7,367 nucleotides of DNA from Gammaproteobacteria bacterium. Lineage in GTDB: Bacteria > Pseudomonadota > Gammaproteobacteria > S012-40. The stretch's first letter is position 1. The number at the start of each line of letters is the position of its first letter. A model generated the notes under the pieces. The model was not told the origin of the DNA and did no database searches. It was given only the letters and a program-made list of their open reading frames with translations. Shown piece after piece: positions 4,981 through 7,367 of the stretch. The stretch covers positions 1 through 7,367 of the forward strand of contig JAOTSL010000155.1 of NCBI GenBank assembly GCA_029864945.1, read 5' to 3'. The position numbers and the translations under genes are program-made.

Positions 4981-5745
4981 ATGTTGTATCCTTCAAACCA
5001 GGTTTTACTCGGCGTTAACATTGATCACATAGCAACACTAAGGCAAGCACGTGGAACTATTTATCCCGACCCCGTCCAGGCTGCGCTTTTAGCCGAAGAA
5101 GCGGGCGCTGCTGGTATTACATTACATTTAAGGGAAGACCGTCGCCATATTCAGGAAAGAGATGTACTCGTACTTCGGGATATGTTGCAAACTAAGATGA
5201 ATCTTGAGATGGCTGTTACCGAGGAAATGTTATCTTTTGCCTCAAAAATAAAGCCTCAGGATTGTTGTCTGGTGCCGGAAAAACGCGAAGAGCTGACGAC
5301 TGAAGGCGGGCTCGATGTTCTCGGTCAAAAATCTAAAATGAAAGATGCCTGTCAACGGTTAGCCGATGAGGGTGTGATTGTTAGTTTGTTTATTGATGCA
5401 GATGAAGCACAAATTTGCGCGGCCGCAGAAGTAGGGGCTCCAGTCATTGAAATTCATACGGGTCATTACGCTGATGCGCAAAATGCCGAGCAAGCGGCAA
5501 AAGAGCTGGCGAAAATTAAAAAAGCCGTGGAAGTTGGTGTTGCCAATGGCTTGCAGGTGAATGCAGGTCATGGTCTGCATTATCATAATGTTGCCCCAAT
5601 TGCCGCATTATTACCGGTTAGAGAATTAAATATTGGCCATGCGATTATTGCTCGTGCTGCTTTTACCGGATTGCCAGAGGCCGTTAGAGAAATGAAAATG
5701 TTAATGGAAAATGCACGCCAACTCGCCTTGTCGAACCAGCAATGA
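4981..5745 (+). CDS. pdxJ: Pyridoxine 5'-phosphate synthase
   Basis: PdxJ is the cytoplasmic enzyme that condenses 3-amino-2-oxopropyl phosphate (1-amino-acetone-3-phosphate) with 1-deoxyxylulose 5-phosphate to make pyridoxine 5'-phosphate, the last ring-forming step of vitamin B6 synthesis in the DXP-dependent route. This 254-residue protein is a TIM barrel with every hallmark: GVNIDHIATLRQARG (11-25), HLREDRRHI (49-57) with H49 and R51, LEMAVTEEM (75-83) with catalytic E76, PEKREELTTEGGLD (99-112), IEIHTGHYADA (156-166), VNAGHGLHYHN (193-203) with H197, and LNIGHAIIARA (about 215-225). H49, E76 and H197 correspond to E. coli H45, E72 and H193. The ATG at 4981 was chosen over the in-frame ATG at 4924 because it gives the family's normal short N terminus and has AGG at 4969-4971, nine bases upstream. 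The stop overlaps acpS by four bases (ATGA), so the two are probably translationally coupled. Confidence 0.97.
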   Translation: MLYPSNQVLLGVNIDHIATLRQARGTIYPDPVQAALLAEEAGAAGITLHLREDRRHIQERDVLVLRDMLQTKMNLEMAVTEEMLSFASKIKPQDCCLVPEKREELTTEGGLDVLGQKSKMKDACQRLADEGVIVSLFIDADEAQICAAAEVGAPVIEIHTGHYADAQNAEQAAKELAKIKKAVEVGVANGLQVNAGHGLHYHNVAPIAALLPVRELNIGHAIIARAAFTGLPEAVREMKMLMENARQLALSNQQ

Positions 5746-6128
5746 TATTTGGAATTGGTACAGACATCGTTCAAATTTCAAGAATGAAAGACAATCTGGA
5801 TAAACACGGTTTGCGTTTTGCAAAACGCATTTTATCGGCTGTAGAGTTTGCAGAATTTGAGAATGTTAAAAATGCTAATAGCCAGGGTGCTTTTCTCGCA
5901 AAACGATTCGCAGCAAAAGAGGCGGCGGTTAAAGCAATAGGTACTGGCTTTCGGGATGGAATATCTATGACACATATTTCCGTTGGTCATGATGCTATGG
6001 GTAAGCCCGTACTTGAGTTTACTGATGTTGCAAAATCAATCGCATTAGATAGAGGCGTTACCAATATGCACTTGAGCATTGCCGATGAATCAGAATACGC
6101 TGTCGCGTACGTAGTGCTAGAGCGATAG
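5742..6128 (+). CDS. acpS: Holo-[acyl-carrier-protein] synthase
   Basis: AcpS transfers 4'-phosphopantetheine from coenzyme A to a serine of acyl carrier protein, activating it for fatty acid synthesis. The protein has 128 residues, the normal length. The N-terminal IGTDIVQI motif carries the Mg-binding Asp (D8), and the second signature FLAKRFAAKEAAVKAIGTG (51-69) carries the Mg ligand E60 and K64. HLSIADESEYAVAYVVLE closes the fold. The ATG overlaps the pdxJ stop codon. No separate strong Shine-Dalgarno is visible, consistent with coupled translation. The pdxJ-acpS pair is widely conserved in gammaproteobacteria. The rnm start follows four bases after the stop. Confidence 0.96.
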   Translation: MIFGIGTDIVQISRMKDNLDKHGLRFAKRILSAVEFAEFENVKNANSQGAFLAKRFAAKEAAVKAIGTGFRDGISMTHISVGHDAMGKPVLEFTDVAKSIALDRGVTNMHLSIADESEYAVAYVVLER

Positions 6129-6132
6129 TATA

Positions 6133-7035
6133 ATGACTGAAGAGGCTCAGGTTGGAGTACAGAACGAAATCGAGATAATTGGTGCGGAAGATCAGCAGTA
6201 TACCGTTTACGACTTACACTGCCATACACTTTTTTCTGATGGTACACTTTCTCCGACTGATCTTGTTATACGTGCAAAAGAAAAGGGTGTTCACTATCTT
6301 GCATTAACAGATCATGATGAAACCAGTGGACTCGATGAAGCACAGGCAAAAGCGGATGAGATAAAGCTCAATTTGATTCACGGTGTCGAAGTGTCGGTCA
6401 GTTGGGATAATAATCAAACCATCCATATCGTTGGTTTAAATATTGACAAAGAAAATGAAGCTCTACAGCAAGGTCTCGCTGAAATTAGACAAGAACGTGT
6501 TCGTCGCGCGAAAAAAATAGCAAGTAAGCTGGAAAAAGCCGGTATTCCAAATGTTTGGCGGGATGTCGTCGAACAAAATGGATTTGAAGCATTAACACGC
6601 ACCCATTTTGGTCGTTTTTTATTAGAGCATAATCATGTTAAAGATATGAAAGAGGCATTTAAAAAATGGTTGGGCCGAAAGGGTAGGGCTCACGTGACAG
6701 GTCACTGGGTACCAATGAAAGACGCCGTTGAGTGGATAACTCAGGCAGGTGGTCAGGCGGTTATTGCTCATCCAGTAAGATATGGAATGACTAATAGAAA
6801 ACTGGAAAAACTGGTGCTTGATTTTAAAGATGCTGGCGGCATCGGGTTGGAGGTTATCGGCAACCGATACTCGTCGGCAGAACGTGCTGCGATGGCATCA
6901 TTGGCAAGACGCTTTGATTTGTTAGCATCTGTAGGCTCTGACTTTCATGCGCCGGGTAATCCTTATATTGAACTGGGTAGAAACCTCGGGTTACCCGAGC
7001 ATGTAAAACCTATATGGCACGATTGGCATAATTAA
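6133..7035 (+). CDS. rnm: PHP-domain 5'-3' exoribonuclease RNase AM (YciV/TrpH family)
   Basis: This 300-residue PHP-family metalloprotein aligns along its length with E. coli YciV (RNase AM), a 5'-3' exonuclease that trims the 5' ends of rRNAs and can also degrade short RNAs and 3',5'-bisphosphate nucleotides. The metal-ligand motifs of the PHP fold are present in order: DLHCHTLFSDG (27-37, H29, H31, D36), LTDHD (58-62), HGVEVS (83-88, E86), an RTHFGRFL helix (about 156-163), AHP (H213) and SDFH (D270, H272). The insertion typical of the YciV branch (HIVGLNID at about 97-104, and LGRKGRAHV) is also seen. The N terminus is about 15 residues longer than in E. coli, with no alternative ATG or GTG before the first motif, so the ATG at 6133 stands. 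The gene lies four bases after acpS and 33 before yciO, consistent with one operon. The family match is strong; the exact RNA substrate here is inferred. Confidence 0.9.
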   Translation: MTEEAQVGVQNEIEIIGAEDQQYTVYDLHCHTLFSDGTLSPTDLVIRAKEKGVHYLALTDHDETSGLDEAQAKADEIKLNLIHGVEVSVSWDNNQTIHIVGLNIDKENEALQQGLAEIRQERVRRAKKIASKLEKAGIPNVWRDVVEQNGFEALTRTHFGRFLLEHNHVKDMKEAFKKWLGRKGRAHVTGHWVPMKDAVEWITQAGGQAVIAHPVRYGMTNRKLEKLVLDFKDAGGIGLEVIGNRYSSAERAAMASLARRFDLLASVGSDFHAPGNPYIELGRNLGLPEHVKPIWHDWHN

Positions 7036-7068
7036 CAGAAACAATTAACCGGAACGATAAATAGTTAA

Positions 7069-7367
7069 ATGACATTATTCATTCAAATACACCCCGAAAA
7101 TCCACAGCAGCGTTTGCTAAATCAAGCAGCGTCAATGTTGCGCAAAGGCGGCATAATTGTTTATCCAACAGACTCTTGTTATGCCATTGGTTGTCATATT
7201 GGTGATAAAACAGCGTCAGAAAAGATTCGCCGAATTCGCCAGCTGGATGAGAATCACGACTTCACACTTATGTGCAGTGATCTTGCAGAAATTGGCTTAT
7301 ATGCCAAGCTAGATAACCCGTCCTTTCGATTAATTAAAAATATCACACCCGGGCCATACACATTTAT
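7069..7367 (+). CDS. yciO: YciO-type YrdC/Sua5-family protein, 3'-truncated by the window edge
   Basis: The reading frame opens at ATG 7069 and runs off the right edge after 99 codons. The protein begins MTLFIQIHPENPQQRLLNQA and continues with GGIIVYPTDSCYAIGC (about 29-44), the YrdC-domain motif around the nucleotide/threonine pocket, then RIRQLDENHDFTLMCSDL (about 56-73) and a KNITPGPYTF segment (about 90-99). This matches E. coli YciO closely. The YrdC/Sua5 family makes threonylcarbamoyl-AMP for the t6A modification of tRNA; YciO is a paralogue with low or uncertain activity in that role. The KRxR/KxxR-type nucleic-acid-binding residues appear as EKIRRIRQL. A GGA at 7051-7053 lies 15 bases before the start, rather far for a ribosome binding site. 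The pairing with rnm is also seen in E. coli. Confidence 0.92.
   Translation, partial: MTLFIQIHPENPQQRLLNQAASMLRKGGIIVYPTDSCYAIGCHIGDKTASEKIRRIRQLDENHDFTLMCSDLAEIGLYAKLDNPSFRLIKNITPGPYTF

Noticed and set aside
5359..5774. Open frames on the - strand inside pdxJ and acpS (5359-5586 and 5583-5774)
   Set aside because: They are antisense to well-recognised conserved genes, contain no domain and lack start signals.
5987..6602. Open frames on the - strand inside acpS/rnm (5987-6247 and 6414-6602)
   Set aside because: They overlap conserved coding sequence on the other strand and show no features of real proteins.
1..7367. CRISPR array, tRNA, rRNA, insertion sequence or attachment site
   Set aside because: No regularly spaced repeats, cloverleaf, rRNA-like sequence, transposase or integrase was seen on either strand.

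Overview
The window looks like chromosomal DNA from a gammaproteobacterium of fairly low GC (estimated by eye, not counted). The basis is an acpS/pdxJ pair with a 4-base overlap, a full-length RNase AM (YciV)-type PHP protein followed by a YciO homologue, and a Wzi-type outer-membrane capsule protein. A marine or other free-living lifestyle is plausible but is inference, and I cannot name a genus.

Layout: (1) Positions 2-883 hold the 3' part of a GH13 amylosucrase/sucrase-like gene on the + strand, cut by the left edge. (2) A GT4 glycosyltransferase lies at 937-2010 on the - strand, convergent with it. (3) A 269-base divergent regulatory region at 2011-2279 is dense in short direct and inverted repeats. 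(4) An exported START/SRPBCC-fold protein at 2280-2966 (+) is convergent with (5) wzi at 2994-4490 (-). (6) A 490-base gene-free stretch at 4491-4980 holds the leaders of wzi and pdxJ, an intrinsic-terminator-like hairpin with no gene before it, a run of ten C, a long A/T hairpin and an extended -10 promoter. (7) A tightly packed + strand cluster follows: pdxJ, acpS, rnm (yciV) and a 3'-truncated yciO.

The left half suggests carbohydrate and surface-polysaccharide biology. The sucrase-like enzyme acts on an alpha-glucosyl sugar, the GT4 probably adds a sugar to a glycan, and Wzi anchors capsule at the cell surface. The START protein probably handles a lipid or other hydrophobic ligand in the periplasm. 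These genes are not one operon: their orientations alternate +, -, +, -. The right half is housekeeping: pyridoxal phosphate synthesis, acyl-carrier-protein activation, RNA 5'-end maturation, and a YrdC/Sua5-family protein. The 490-base stretch is the boundary between the two halves, and the usual era-recO neighbours of pdxJ are absent there.

I found no mobile element, CRISPR array, tRNA or rRNA, and no clearly new biological system. The best leads are the non-coding structures at 2055-2246 and 4554-4835, plus a few unusual residues in the sucrase-like enzyme and the glycosyltransferase.
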